Shown here: positions 15,311 to 23,671 of the stretch, piece by piece
Layout of the letters: each line of letters opens with the position of its first letter
How positions within the stretch are numbered: the stretch's first letter is position 1
DNA from: Erwinia sp050410775
GTDB taxonomy: Bacteria > Pseudomonadota > Gammaproteobacteria > Enterobacterales > Enterobacteriaceae
Reading direction: 5' to 3' (one strand)
Assembly: GCF_050410775.1 (NCBI RefSeq)
Contig: NZ_CP191229.1
Length of the DNA stretch: 64,000 nucleotides
Program-made: the position numbers and the translations under genes
The notes under the pieces: model-generated
Told to the model about the DNA's origin: nothing
Seen by the model: the letters and a program-made list of their open reading frames with translations, nothing else
The model's database searches: none

Positions 15311-16279
15311 TCAGGACGCGTTTTTCATATCGCGCTGATTCTTCTGCCGCAAAGATTTGGCACGGCTCTCCAACCAGAGATAGAGCACCAGCGCCAGCAG
15401 CAGCGGCGCGATAAAGTAGATAACCCGGTAGGCCAGCAGGGCGGCGATGATCGCGCCGTGGGTCAGATGAGCACCACTCAGCAGCGCCAGAAAGACCGCC
15501 TCAAGTACGCCGATACCGGCCGGAATATGGATAATCACCCCCGCAATACTGCTGATCAGCAGCACGCCCAGTACCTGGGGATAATCGACATTCCGTCCCA
15601 GCAGCAGCCAGATAATTGTTCCCATCACCAGCCAGTTTGCGCTGGAAACGGCAAACTGAATCAGCGCCATACGCAGGGAAGGGAGTGCCAGTTTATGCCC
15701 TCTTACGTGCCAGCTGCGGCGTCGGGAAAAGGCGCACAGCGCCAGGTAAAACAGGGTAAAAGCAAGAAGTGCGATACCAATAACGCGTAGCGTTCCGTCG
15801 CCGATAAACCAGCCCGCCGGAATGGGGACCATGCCAGCGCTGAATACCACGCCGGCCACCAGCACATAGCCGAGCCAGTTAGTGGCGATGCTCAGTGAAA
15901 AAATGCGCGTAATGGTGCTGCCGTCCAGGCCCAGCCGGGAGTAAAGGCGATAGCGCATTGCCACGCCGCCCACCCAGGTACTGAGCGTCAGGTTAAAGGC
16001 GTAGCAGATGAATGACACCAGCATCACCTGACGCTTTTGCAGCTGATGACCGCAGTAAGCCCGGCCAATCAGATCGTACAGGCCATAGGTCAGGTAGCTG
16101 ACGACGACCAGCGCAACCGAGGCCAGGATCGCCAGCCGGTTATAGTTGGCGATGACGTCTATGACATCCTGCCAGTTAACCTTTTTGGCGTAGATCACCA
16201 ACAGCACCACGACCGCGATAAAAAACAGCCATGTCAGGACTTTTTTTACCCTTTTCCAGCGGGAATGTGAATCAGACAT
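15311..16279 (-). CDS. ybhN: YbhN, UPF0104/lysylphosphatidylglycerol synthase-like membrane protein
   Basis: Polytopic inner membrane protein of 322 aa with about eight hydrophobic segments. It belongs to the family related to the flippase half of MprF (LPG synthase TM region). Blocks such as YDLIGRAYCGHQL, FNLTLSTWVGGVAMRYRLYSRLGL and GVIIHIPAGIGVLEAVFL are conserved. It is the last gene of the ybhP-clsB-ybhN operon, 42 bp after clsB, which suggests a role connected with cardiolipin or its movement. That role is inference. The tail is very basic (SRAKSLRQKNQRDMK). Confidence 0.9.
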   Translation of the reverse strand: MSDSHSRWKRVKKVLTWLFFIAVVVLLVIYAKKVNWQDVIDVIANYNRLAILASVALVVVSYLTYGLYDLIGRAYCGHQLQKRQVMLVSFICYAFNLTLSTWVGGVAMRYRLYSRLGLDGSTITRIFSLSIATNWLGYVLVAGVVFSAGMVPIPAGWFIGDGTLRVIGIALLAFTLFYLALCAFSRRRSWHVRGHKLALPSLRMALIQFAVSSANWLVMGTIIWLLLGRNVDYPQVLGVLLISSIAGVIIHIPAGIGVLEAVFLALLSGAHLTHGAIIAALLAYRVIYFIAPLLLALVLYLWLESRAKSLRQKNQRDMKNAS

Positions 16280-16321
16280 CAGGGTTTACTCTCTTAATCA
16301 CGGGGATCGGGCAACAGCGCA

Positions 16322-17566
16322 TCAGTGTTCAACCCTTTTATCTGAGGGCTCAGCACGGTCCTGCGTCTCAATTTCCGGCTGGACCGGCGGCTCGACCTGC
16401 GCCAGTTTTGGCGTATGGGCGGGCAGCCAGCCAGCAATAGCGGGGAAGTGGCGCAGAAAATGGAAAACAATGACGCCTTTGCTCAGCTGCCACCAGTTCT
16501 GCTTAGGTAGCTCACTCTCGTGAACGCGCCTGCAGTCTTCCTCAAGCAGACGGTTCAGCGTCTCCCGAACCGTTTTGTTGAAGGTGCGATCGTGGACGAT
16601 AAGATTGGCTTCAAGATTTAATGACAGGCTCAGCGGATCGAGATTACTGGAGCCGACGGTAGACCAGTAGTCGTCCTGAAGGGCGATTTTGGCATGGAGC
16701 GGTCGCCGGATATATTCATAGATCTCCACACCGCCGCCGACCAGATAATTATAGAGCAGCCTGGCGCCCACTTTAACGATCGGCATATCCGGCTCGCCCT
16801 GCACAATCAGCCGGACCGAGACGCCGCGCTGGGCCGTATCCCGCATTTCCCGCAGTAAACGGTAGCCGGGGAAAAAATAGGCGTTGGCGATGATCACTTC
16901 CTGCTTCGCGGATCGCAGCATTTCAATATAGTGCTGCTCAATATCGTCGCGATGTTCATCGTTATCGCGCCAGACAAACAGCACCTGGGCGTCACCCGGC
17001 GTGGTGTTTTTCGTCGGGCGATGTGAGCGCTGCCCCCACCAGCGACGCGGCTCCTGCTTGCTGTTTATCGCCTGCTGAACGTAGCGGGTAATATCATCAA
17101 CAATGGGGCCTTTCACCTCAACGGCGTAATCCTGCTTGGCCTGCTTGCCGAAGCTGGAGTTGTGCTCGGCGGAAAAGTTAATGCCGCCGACGAAGGCTAT
17201 TACGCCGTCGCAAACCACGGTTTTACGGTGCAGTCGCCGGAAGATATTGGTTCTCATCCCAAATACCAGCGGGCGCGGATCGTAAAAAATAAAGCGGACT
17301 CCGGCCGCCGTCAGGCTTCTGACATAGCTGTCAGGCAGATCGTTTGAGCCATAGCCATCCAGCAGCATTTCGACTTTTACGCCGCGCTGTGCCGCTTCGA
17401 TGACCACGGCGTGCAGTTCCTGACCGACTTCATCGTCGAATAAAATAAAGGATTCCAGCAGGACGCTTTGCTGCGCCCGGCGGATTGCGCCAAATACCCG
17501 CGGGAAATAGGCTTCCCCGTTTTCCAGCAGCCGCAGGCTGTTGCCGTCGCGCCATTCCATGCTCAT
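16322..17566 (-). CDS. clsB: Cardiolipin synthase B
   Basis: Phospholipase D superfamily enzyme that makes cardiolipin from phosphatidylglycerol (and, in E. coli, phosphatidyl-trimethylene glycol). The 414 aa match E. coli ClsB (YbhO). Two HKD motifs are intact: HRKTVVCD near residue 110 and HAKIALQD near 293, each followed by a GGINF / GSSNLDPLSL type strand. The C-terminal 40 residues are a variable, proline- and glutamate-rich tail. The start overlaps the ybhP stop by 4 bp, so translation is coupled. Confidence 0.94.
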   Translation of the reverse strand: MSMEWRDGNSLRLLENGEAYFPRVFGAIRRAQQSVLLESFILFDDEVGQELHAVVIEAAQRGVKVEMLLDGYGSNDLPDSYVRSLTAAGVRFIFYDPRPLVFGMRTNIFRRLHRKTVVCDGVIAFVGGINFSAEHNSSFGKQAKQDYAVEVKGPIVDDITRYVQQAINSKQEPRRWWGQRSHRPTKNTTPGDAQVLFVWRDNDEHRDDIEQHYIEMLRSAKQEVIIANAYFFPGYRLLREMRDTAQRGVSVRLIVQGEPDMPIVKVGARLLYNYLVGGGVEIYEYIRRPLHAKIALQDDYWSTVGSSNLDPLSLSLNLEANLIVHDRTFNKTVRETLNRLLEEDCRRVHESELPKQNWWQLSKGVIVFHFLRHFPAIAGWLPAHTPKLAQVEPPVQPEIETQDRAEPSDKRVEH

Positions 17567-18324
17567 AAATGAATCTCCACTGCCAGAGGCGCGTGATCGG
17601 AAAGATGAGACCAGGGCCGCAGGGGGATGGTCTGGGGATGGCTGATGCTGGCATTTTTAACATAGATGCGATCCAGCCGCAGCAGCGGAAACCTGGCGGG
17701 GAAGGTACGGGCCGGACGTCCATATTTACGGCTGAAAACTTCTTCCATTGCAGCTCCCTGTTTTAAAATCCTGTTGGCCTTCTGCTGCCAGTCATTAAAG
17801 TCACCCGCGACCACTACCGGTTCACCGGGCGGCAGGCTGTTTACCAGATCGCACAGGAGCCTTAGCTGCGCATTGCGGTGCGCGTCCTTAAGGCCCAGAT
17901 GGACGCAGATAGCGTGCAGGGTCGTGTGCGGGGCAGGGAGCGCTACTTTACAGTGCAGCAGGCCGCGTTTTTCCGTGCCCTCAACCGAAATATCCCGGTT
18001 TTCATATTCGGCGATCGGGAAGCGGGACATCACCGCATTACCATGATGTCCTTCCGGATAGATCGCATTGCGGCCATAAGCGTAGTCATTCCAGATCGTG
18101 TCGGCCAGAAATTCATAGTGAGGCGTTTCAGGCCACTTATCCACCTTAAGCTGATTAATTGCATGGCTGCCCATCACCTCCTGCAAAAACACGATATCTG
18201 CCGAGGTGGCGCGTACGGCGTCACGGAGTTCGGGCAAAATAAAGCGACGGTTAAAGGTGGTAAAACCCTTATGTGTATTGATCGTCAGGACTTTTAATGA
18301 AAATCCTTGCGGTTTTTGTGACAT
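17563..18324 (-). CDS. ybhP: YbhP, endonuclease/exonuclease/phosphatase-fold protein
   Basis: Metal-dependent EEP-superfamily hydrolase of unknown substrate. Starting at ATG 18324 (GGAGAG upstream) gives 253 aa, the E. coli YbhP length; a longer in-frame start at 18378 has no family support. Catalytic signatures are TINTHKG (Asn), LQEVMG (Glu), AGDFNDW (Asp/Asn), LDRIYV and LSDHAPL (Asp-His). First gene of the ybhP-clsB-ybhN operon; some EEP relatives act on phospholipid headgroups, so a role in phospholipid metabolism is plausible but not shown. Confidence 0.9.
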   Translation of the reverse strand: MSQKPQGFSLKVLTINTHKGFTTFNRRFILPELRDAVRATSADIVFLQEVMGSHAINQLKVDKWPETPHYEFLADTIWNDYAYGRNAIYPEGHHGNAVMSRFPIAEYENRDISVEGTEKRGLLHCKVALPAPHTTLHAICVHLGLKDAHRNAQLRLLCDLVNSLPPGEPVVVAGDFNDWQQKANRILKQGAAMEEVFSRKYGRPARTFPARFPLLRLDRIYVKNASISHPQTIPLRPWSHLSDHAPLAVEIHL

Positions 18325-18506
18325 ACTGTGCGCGCTCTCCTTTTCGACTGGTGTGGAGTAAAGTGTAGTCTTTGTCACAAAAGAGTGCCGACAAGCTGTG
18401 TTGTTTGGGGCATTATCCTAAAACTACGATAGTCTGAGGAAATACGTTATCACTTACTGTGTTAACAAGGCTGGGCGACCTCTGTTGGGTCTGCCAGGAG
18501 AAGAAA

Positions 18507-18896
18507 ATGAAATGGTCTAATCGTATTCAGATTGTCACCGGACAAACCTGTGTACATATCGCTCTCCACCTGCTGCTGATGGCCGCGCTGGTGTGGGGAT
18601 GGAAGCATCAGGCCTTGCTGCAAGTCTCAACGGTATTACTGGCGATGTATGCCAGCGTCTTTGGCGCGATGCTGTTAACCCAGCGCCTGCCACGCCTCCG
18701 CCGCGTGGGTGACTTCCTGGAATTCGTTACCACCACCTACTATTTCGGCGCCGCCATGCTGGTGCTTTATCTGCTCTCACGCGTGATTCATAACAACCTT
18801 CTGCTCGGTTGCGTGGGCGTGCTGATGCTGACCGGACCCGCTGTGGTCTCGCTGCTGGCGAAAGAACCCGTTCGCGTGCGCCAGCGCCACCGCTGA
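18507..18896 (+). CDS. ybhQ: YbhQ, small inner membrane protein
   Basis: Integral membrane protein of 129 aa with four predicted TM helices. The start MKWSNRIQIVTGQT at 18507 is preceded by AGGAGAAG and matches E. coli YbhQ; the in-frame codons further upstream are leader. Function unknown. It is divergent from ybhP as in E. coli. The E. coli genes that lie between ybhQ and rhlE (ybhRSFG and the TetR gene cecR, from memory) are missing here. Confidence 0.88.
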   Translation: MKWSNRIQIVTGQTCVHIALHLLLMAALVWGWKHQALLQVSTVLLAMYASVFGAMLLTQRLPRLRRVGDFLEFVTTTYYFGAAMLVLYLLSRVIHNNLLLGCVGVLMLTGPAVVSLLAKEPVRVRQRHR

Positions 18897-19236
18897 TCCC
18901 TGAGGGCCACTCCGGTGGCCCCGCTTCGCTGACAATTCCCCTTTTTCAGACAGATATTCATATTCATCCGGCCCGCAGCACGGCTGAGGCGGACGTAACG
19001 ACGCACCAGCGACGCCAGACGGTCCGCTCCCGCCTGGATCGGTTATAAAGCGGTACGCCCACAGGCCGCTTCTGAAAAGAATCTCTCCCGCCAGCGCAAC
19101 ATCTGTTATAATCCGGCCCTTACGCACCGTGGTTTGTGCCCCCTTTCAAACGTCAGGCAAAGCCTGGCGTCCAAGTATCCCCCTGGAAACTACACCGCTT
19201 GTGGCGGTCAGGGCGGAACCGGAGTCTTTCAATTCT
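18897..19236. promoter_or_regulatory. ybhQ-rhlE intergenic region with probable rhlE promoter and long leader
   Basis: A perfect -10 TATAAT with upstream TG-like context lies at 19107-19112; the -35 is weak. Transcription from it would give a leader of nearly 120 nt before rhlE. The leader holds a hairpin, ACGTCAGGC (19150-19158) with GCCTGGCGT (19162-19170). A second inverted repeat, GGCCAC / GTGGCC, lies just after ybhQ at about 18904-18920. No gene is seen in this stretch. Confidence 0.5.
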
Positions 19237-20658
19237 ATGTCATTTGATTCTCTCGGCCTTAACGCCGACATTTTGCGTGCTGTTGCAGAACAGGGCTATA
19301 ACGAGCCGACCCCTATCCAGACTCAGGCTATTCCGGTAGTGCTGGCAGGACGCGACCTGATGGCCAGCGCCCAGACCGGCACCGGTAAAACGGCCGGCTT
19401 TACGCTGCCGCTACTTCAGCTGCTCAGCACGGAAACGCCGCATCCAAAAGGACGCCGCCCGGTTCGTGCGCTGATCCTGACCCCGACCCGCGAACTGGCG
19501 GCTCAGGTGGGTGAAAACGTTCACGACTACAGCAAATATCTGGATATGCGTTCGCTGGTGGTCTTCGGCGGCGTCAGCATCAACCCGCAGATGATGAAAC
19601 TGCGCGGCGGCGTTGACGTACTGGTTGCCACCCCGGGACGTCTGCTCGATCTGGTACACCAGAACGCGCTGGATCTCTCTAAAGTTGAGATCCTGGTGCT
19701 GGACGAAGCGGACCGCATGCTGGATATGGGCTTTATTCACGATATCCGTCGCATCCTGGCCAAATTACCGGCCAAACGTCAGAACCTGCTCTTCTCGGCC
19801 ACCTTCTCCGATGAGATTAAAGGCCTGGCGGAAAAACTGCTGCATAACCCGGAACAGGTTTCCGTAGCCCGCCGCAATACCGCTTCCGAGCAGATCGATC
19901 AGCACGTGCATTTCGTTGATAAGAAACGCAAGCGGGAGCTGTTGTCGTTCCTGATTGGCCGCGATAACTGGCAGCAGGTGCTGGTGTTTACCCGTACCAA
20001 GCACGGTGCGAATCACCTTGCCGAGCAGCTGAATAAAGACGGCATCACCGCTGCCGCGATTCACGGTAATAAAAGCCAGGGCGCACGTACCCGCGCGCTG
20101 AGCGACTTTAAAGAAGGCAACATCCGCGTGCTGGTGGCGACCGATATTGCGGCACGAGGCATCGATATCTCTGAACTGCCGCACGTTGTAAACTATGAGC
20201 TGCCTAACGTGCCGGAAGATTACGTTCACCGTATCGGTCGTACCGGACGTGCTGCGGCCACCGGTGAAGCGCTGTCGCTGGTCTGCGTGGATGAGCACAA
20301 GCTGCTGCGTGACATTGAACGCGTGCTGAAGCGTGAAATCCCGCGCATTGCGATTGAAGGCTACGAGCCGGACCCGTCGATTAAAGCTGAACCGATCCAG
20401 AACGGACGTCAGCAGCGCGGCGGTGCAGGCGCAGGTGGCGGCCGTGGACGCGGCGCGCCGCAGGGCAATCGTGGCAGCGCTCAGGGTCGCGGTAACGGCG
20501 GCGAACGCAGCCAGTCCGCAGGCGGCGAGCGCAGCGGTAACGGTAACGGTCAGCGCCGTCAGGGCGCGGGCAGCAGCAGCGCGGGACGCAGCGCAAGGCC
20601 AGAAGGCGGCGACGCGCCACGTGGCAAAACCCGCCCGCGCCGCTCCAACCCCGCTTAA
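19237..20658 (+). CDS. rhlE: DEAD-box RNA helicase RhlE
   Basis: ATP-dependent RNA helicase that acts on ribosome assembly intermediates and RNA turnover. The start MSFDSLGLNADIL at 19237 gives 473 aa; upstream codons are leader. Motifs in order: Q motif PTPIQTQAIP, AQTGTGKT, PTRELA, TPGRLLD, DEADRMLDMGF, FSATF, ARGIDI, HRIGRTGRA. From about residue 390 a low-complexity basic RG/GN-rich tail (RGRGAPQGNRGSAQGRGNGG) provides RNA binding; its repeat-rich DNA creates long spurious frames on the other strand. A terminator hairpin follows. Confidence 0.96.
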   Translation: MSFDSLGLNADILRAVAEQGYNEPTPIQTQAIPVVLAGRDLMASAQTGTGKTAGFTLPLLQLLSTETPHPKGRRPVRALILTPTRELAAQVGENVHDYSKYLDMRSLVVFGGVSINPQMMKLRGGVDVLVATPGRLLDLVHQNALDLSKVEILVLDEADRMLDMGFIHDIRRILAKLPAKRQNLLFSATFSDEIKGLAEKLLHNPEQVSVARRNTASEQIDQHVHFVDKKRKRELLSFLIGRDNWQQVLVFTRTKHGANHLAEQLNKDGITAAAIHGNKSQGARTRALSDFKEGNIRVLVATDIAARGIDISELPHVVNYELPNVPEDYVHRIGRTGRAAATGEALSLVCVDEHKLLRDIERVLKREIPRIAIEGYEPDPSIKAEPIQNGRQQRGGAGAGGGRGRGAPQGNRGSAQGRGNGGERSQSAGGERSGNGNGQRRQGAGSSSAGRSARPEGGDAPRGKTRPRRSNPA

Positions 20659-20671
20659 CGTCTTTTCTCCA

Positions 20672-20695
20672 GGGGATCTCCGGATCCCCTTTCTC
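20672..20695 (+). terminator. Terminator after rhlE
   Basis: GGGGATC (20672-20678) pairs with GATCCCC (20683-20689) across TCCG, followed by TTTCTC. Confidence 0.6.
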
Positions 20696-20717
20696 AACGC
20701 TACGAACAGGTTGTGAT

Positions 20718-21662
20718 ATGCGTGTTTTACTGGCCCCGATGGAGGGCGTACTCGACTCCCTGGTTCGGGAGCTCCTGACGGAGGTCAACGATTACGATCT
20801 CTGCGTCACCGAATTCCTGCGCGTTGTCGACCAGCTTCTGCCGGTCAAATCCTTTCATCGCCTCTGCCCTGAACTTCTCAATGCCAGCCGAACCCCCTCT
20901 GGTACGCTGGTGCGCGTGCAGCTTTTAGGACAGTCACCGCAATGGCTGGCCGAAAACGCCGCCCGGGCGGTGGAGCTGGGCTCCTCGGGCGTCGATCTCA
21001 ACTGCGGCTGTCCGTCCAAAACGGTTAACGGCAGCGGCGGCGGGGCGACCCTGCTCAAGGATCCCGACCTGATTTATCGCGGCGCCAAAGCGATGCGTGA
21101 AGCCGTTCCTGCGGGGTTGCCGGTCACCGTGAAAGTGCGGCTGGGCTGGGAGAATGGCGATCGTCAGTTTGAAATCGCCGACGCCGTTCAGCAGGCCGGC
21201 GCTACCGAACTGGTGGTGCATGGACGCACGAAGGAAGATGGCTATAAAGCGGAGCGGATCAACTGGGCGGCCATTGGCCAAATTCGCCAGCGGCTCACCA
21301 TCCCCGTTATCGCTAACGGAGAGATCTGGGACTGGCAGAGCGCGCAGGCGTGTCTGGCGGCCACCGGCTGTGATGCGGTGATGATTGGCCGGGGAGCGCT
21401 TAACGTGCCTAACCTGAGCCGGGTGATCAAATTCAACGATCCCCGGCTGCCCTGGCCGGAGGTCGTCACACTGCTGCAAAAATATGTGCGCCTGGAAAAG
21501 CAGGGCGATACCGGGCTTTATCATGTGGCGCGTATCAAGCAGTGGCTGGGCTACCTGCGTAAAGAGTATGACGAAGCCACCTCCCTGTTTGCGCAGATCC
21601 GTGCGCTGAAAAGCTCAGGAGAGATCGCCCGCGTCATTGACAGCGTTAGTCTGCCTCTCTGA
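20718..21662 (+). CDS. dusC: tRNA-dihydrouridine(16) synthase DusC
   Basis: FMN-dependent enzyme that reduces U16 in tRNA to dihydrouridine. The 314 aa match E. coli DusC (YohI). The catalytic cysteine region is NCGCPSKTVNGSGGGATLL near residue 95; other blocks are VLLAPMEGVLD at the N-terminus, VKVRLGWEN, VVHGRTKEDGY and VMIGRGALNVPNL (FMN phosphate binding). In E. coli this gene belongs to the yoh region, far from rhlE; here it follows rhlE directly and marks one edge of the relocated yoh-yeh block. Confidence 0.95.
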   Translation: MRVLLAPMEGVLDSLVRELLTEVNDYDLCVTEFLRVVDQLLPVKSFHRLCPELLNASRTPSGTLVRVQLLGQSPQWLAENAARAVELGSSGVDLNCGCPSKTVNGSGGGATLLKDPDLIYRGAKAMREAVPAGLPVTVKVRLGWENGDRQFEIADAVQQAGATELVVHGRTKEDGYKAERINWAAIGQIRQRLTIPVIANGEIWDWQSAQACLAATGCDAVMIGRGALNVPNLSRVIKFNDPRLPWPEVVTLLQKYVRLEKQGDTGLYHVARIKQWLGYLRKEYDEATSLFAQIRALKSSGEIARVIDSVSLPL

Positions 21663-21695
21663 CACTATGGGCTTTCGCTCTTTAGGGGGTAGAAA

Positions 21696-21821
21696 ATGAA
21701 ACTTCCGTGGTTAGGTTGGATTGGCCTGATTAATTCCCTTTATCAGGTATCACGTAAGACTCAAAACAAATACAACCTTATAGCCAGACCGAAAGACCGT
21801 GTTCAATGGACATCTTTCTGA
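21696..21821 (+). CDS. 41-aa small protein upstream of the DUF1493 gene
   Basis: A short frame starting ATGAAACTTCCG encodes MKLPWLGWIGLINSLYQVSR plus a polar, basic tail ending VQWTSF. It has GGGGGT about 10 bp upstream, a hydrophobic aromatic N-terminal half, and a stop whose last base is the first base of the next gene's ATG (TGATG). This coupled arrangement supports real translation. I do not recognise a family. The base composition is lower in GC than the neighbours. Confidence 0.55.
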   Translation: MKLPWLGWIGLINSLYQVSRKTQNKYNLIARPKDRVQWTSF

Positions 21822-22150
21822 TGAGCATACAGGAGGATGTTCTTAGGCTATTCAGGGATGAAATATCACGTGAACTTGACAGCAATGGGAAAGAGATTCT
21901 TCTTGAACTTGACTCCGATTTGTATGATACACCAGGCGATGATCTTCATAGTGCTTTGGACAGATTTGAAAAAGAGTTCAGGGTTGATTTATCCGATGTG
22001 GACTGGTCTCGCTATTTCCCGTGGGAAAATACGCCATTGCTCACCAGATGGTTTAAGGCTAAACGGGATGAAGTGGAACAAACACGCCAGGCATTAACCG
22101 TAAGAATGTTTGCTGAGTCTGCTGAAGCTGGAAAGTGGTTGTACGATTAG
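21821..22150 (+). CDS. DUF1493 family protein
   Basis: Small acidic cytoplasmic protein of 109 aa. The start at 21821 (MSIQEDVLRLF) overlaps the stop of the 41-aa gene; a start at 21806 is possible but less likely. The segment DLSDVDWSRYFPWENTPLLT is the hallmark of DUF1493, and the IQEDVLRLFRDEI opening is also typical. Function unknown. AT-rich codons and absence from the E. coli dusC locus suggest horizontal acquisition, possibly with the small upstream gene as a two-gene module. Confidence 0.75.
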   Translation: MSIQEDVLRLFRDEISRELDSNGKEILLELDSDLYDTPGDDLHSALDRFEKEFRVDLSDVDWSRYFPWENTPLLTRWFKAKRDEVEQTRQALTVRMFAESAEAGKWLYD

Positions 22151-22221
22151 CTATCAGTGTCAACGTGACTCACAGCTTTTAATAGCAGCAGAAGAAATTT
22201 TGTGACCGGAAGGGAAGGGCA

Positions 22222-22250
22222 TAAAAAAATGGGCCAGAGTTGGCCCATTT
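22222..22250 (-). terminator. Terminator of the L,D-transpeptidase gene
   Basis: AAATGGGCCA pairs with TGGCCCATTT across a 4-base loop; on the minus strand the stem is followed by a seven-T run. It lies 11 bp after the ldtB stop. Confidence 0.85.
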
Positions 22251-22261
22251 CAGGATAACGA

Positions 22262-23488
22262 TCAGGAAGAGGTCGTAACGGCTTTTTTCATCGCCTGAGC
22301 GGCAGCTTTAGCAGGAACGGCGGTAGCGCTGTGCTCATAGATCGGGCCGGGCTGAACGGGCGCCACAAAAGTGGTGTTTTCATTGGCGCTGGCAGGTTCA
22401 ACGGTATCCACCGTTGGCGCTGCGGCATCCACCGTGGCGGGTTCGGCCTGCGGAGCCGCCTCGCTGGCGCCTTCCGGCATGACCGGCGTCATTGGCTCTT
22501 CGGCCGGCATTGCATCTTCCGTTTCAGGAACGGCGATCGGGGCTTCAGGCGCATTGTCAGCCGCCGCGCCGTTGATTTTGGTCGGCATACCGGAGCGCGC
22601 TTTCAGGGTCGCCTCCAGGGCAGCGGTATCAACGCTGGCATCAGAAACCACTTTGCTGACCACAGGGGTAATCGTCAGCGGGACCGGTGCGCGTGAATTG
22701 AACTGCTCTTCGGTTTCAGAAAGCGGGTTGTGCACTTCGATCAGGCGTGAACCATCTGGCTCAACCGAGGCCTTGATGGGCTGGTTGATAAACTGAACGC
22801 GGGTGCCAACCGGCACATTATCGAACAGCCATTTGATATCTTCCGAGCGCAGGCGGACGCAGCCGTGGCTGACGCGCAGGCCGATACCAAAGTTGGCATT
22901 GGTGCCGTGAATGGCGTAAAGGCGACCGATATAGAGCGCGTAAAGGCCCATTGGGTTATCGGGACCGGCAGGGAAGACCGCAGGCAGAACCTCACCGCGC
23001 GCGGCGTATTCTTCATGCATTTTTTTAGTCGGCGTCCAGGTCGGACCATCTTTTTTGCGATGAACGGTTGTCGTCCAGTCCACCGGCGTATCTTTGCCCA
23101 GCTCGCCAATACCGATAGGCAGCACGACCACGGTTTTGGTGCCTTTCGGGTAGTAATAGAGGCGCATTTCCGCGCTGTTAATCACGATGCCTTCACGCGG
23201 TGCATTGGGCAGGAGTAGCTGCTGCGGGATAATCAGCTTACTGCCCGGCTTTGGCAGATAAACATCCACGCCCGGATTGGCTTCCATAAGGTTGCTGAGG
23301 CCCATCTGATACTGTGCAGCGAAGGCTTCCAGCGGAAGCTTGCTCTCCTGGGGGACGGTAATTTCGATATTCTCACCCACCAGGCGGCTGTTCGCGGCCG
23401 GAAGCGAGTAGACCACGGCGAAGGCTGGGTGGCTGTATGCCGTAACGGCCAGAACGAAAATAACTAACGCGCGAATGCTCTTTTTCAT
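22262..23488 (-). CDS. ldtB: L,D-transpeptidase LdtB (YbiS-like) with extended C-terminus
   Basis: Periplasmic YkuD-fold enzyme that anchors Braun lipoprotein to peptidoglycan. A signal peptide covers the first 24 residues (ends HPAFA), a LysM-like region follows (QYQMGLSNLMEANPGV), and the YkuD domain carries HGTNANFGIGLRVSHGCVRLR with the catalytic cysteine near residue 215. Up to about residue 305 the protein follows E. coli LdtB closely. It is 408 aa against about 306, because of an added tail rich in Pro, Ala, Glu and Val (for example AAPQAEPATVDAAAPTVDTV). The tail looks unstructured and may span the periplasm or bind the wall. Confidence 0.9.
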   Translation of the reverse strand: MKKSIRALVIFVLAVTAYSHPAFAVVYSLPAANSRLVGENIEITVPQESKLPLEAFAAQYQMGLSNLMEANPGVDVYLPKPGSKLIIPQQLLLPNAPREGIVINSAEMRLYYYPKGTKTVVVLPIGIGELGKDTPVDWTTTVHRKKDGPTWTPTKKMHEEYAARGEVLPAVFPAGPDNPMGLYALYIGRLYAIHGTNANFGIGLRVSHGCVRLRSEDIKWLFDNVPVGTRVQFINQPIKASVEPDGSRLIEVHNPLSETEEQFNSRAPVPLTITPVVSKVVSDASVDTAALEATLKARSGMPTKINGAAADNAPEAPIAVPETEDAMPAEEPMTPVMPEGASEAAPQAEPATVDAAAPTVDTVEPASANENTTFVAPVQPGPIYEHSATAVPAKAAAQAMKKAVTTSS

Positions 23489-23671
23489 ATTCTTCAGGGT
23501 ATAGCGCCATGTGAACGGTGGATAAATAAATCAGTTCCGCCCGGATGTGAGCGGCTGCACATTATATGGTCATGCCAGCAAGGAATAAACCTGGATTTTT
23601 GTCCGCTGAACTAACTTTACGCAAAATTGTCCCGCTGAGCGGCGGTTACCGCTTAACATGCCTGATTGCGA

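Noticed and set aside
19765..20697. 310-codon minus-strand frame over rhlE
   Set aside because: Produced by the repetitive RG-rich tail of RhlE; low-complexity Ala/Thr runs only.
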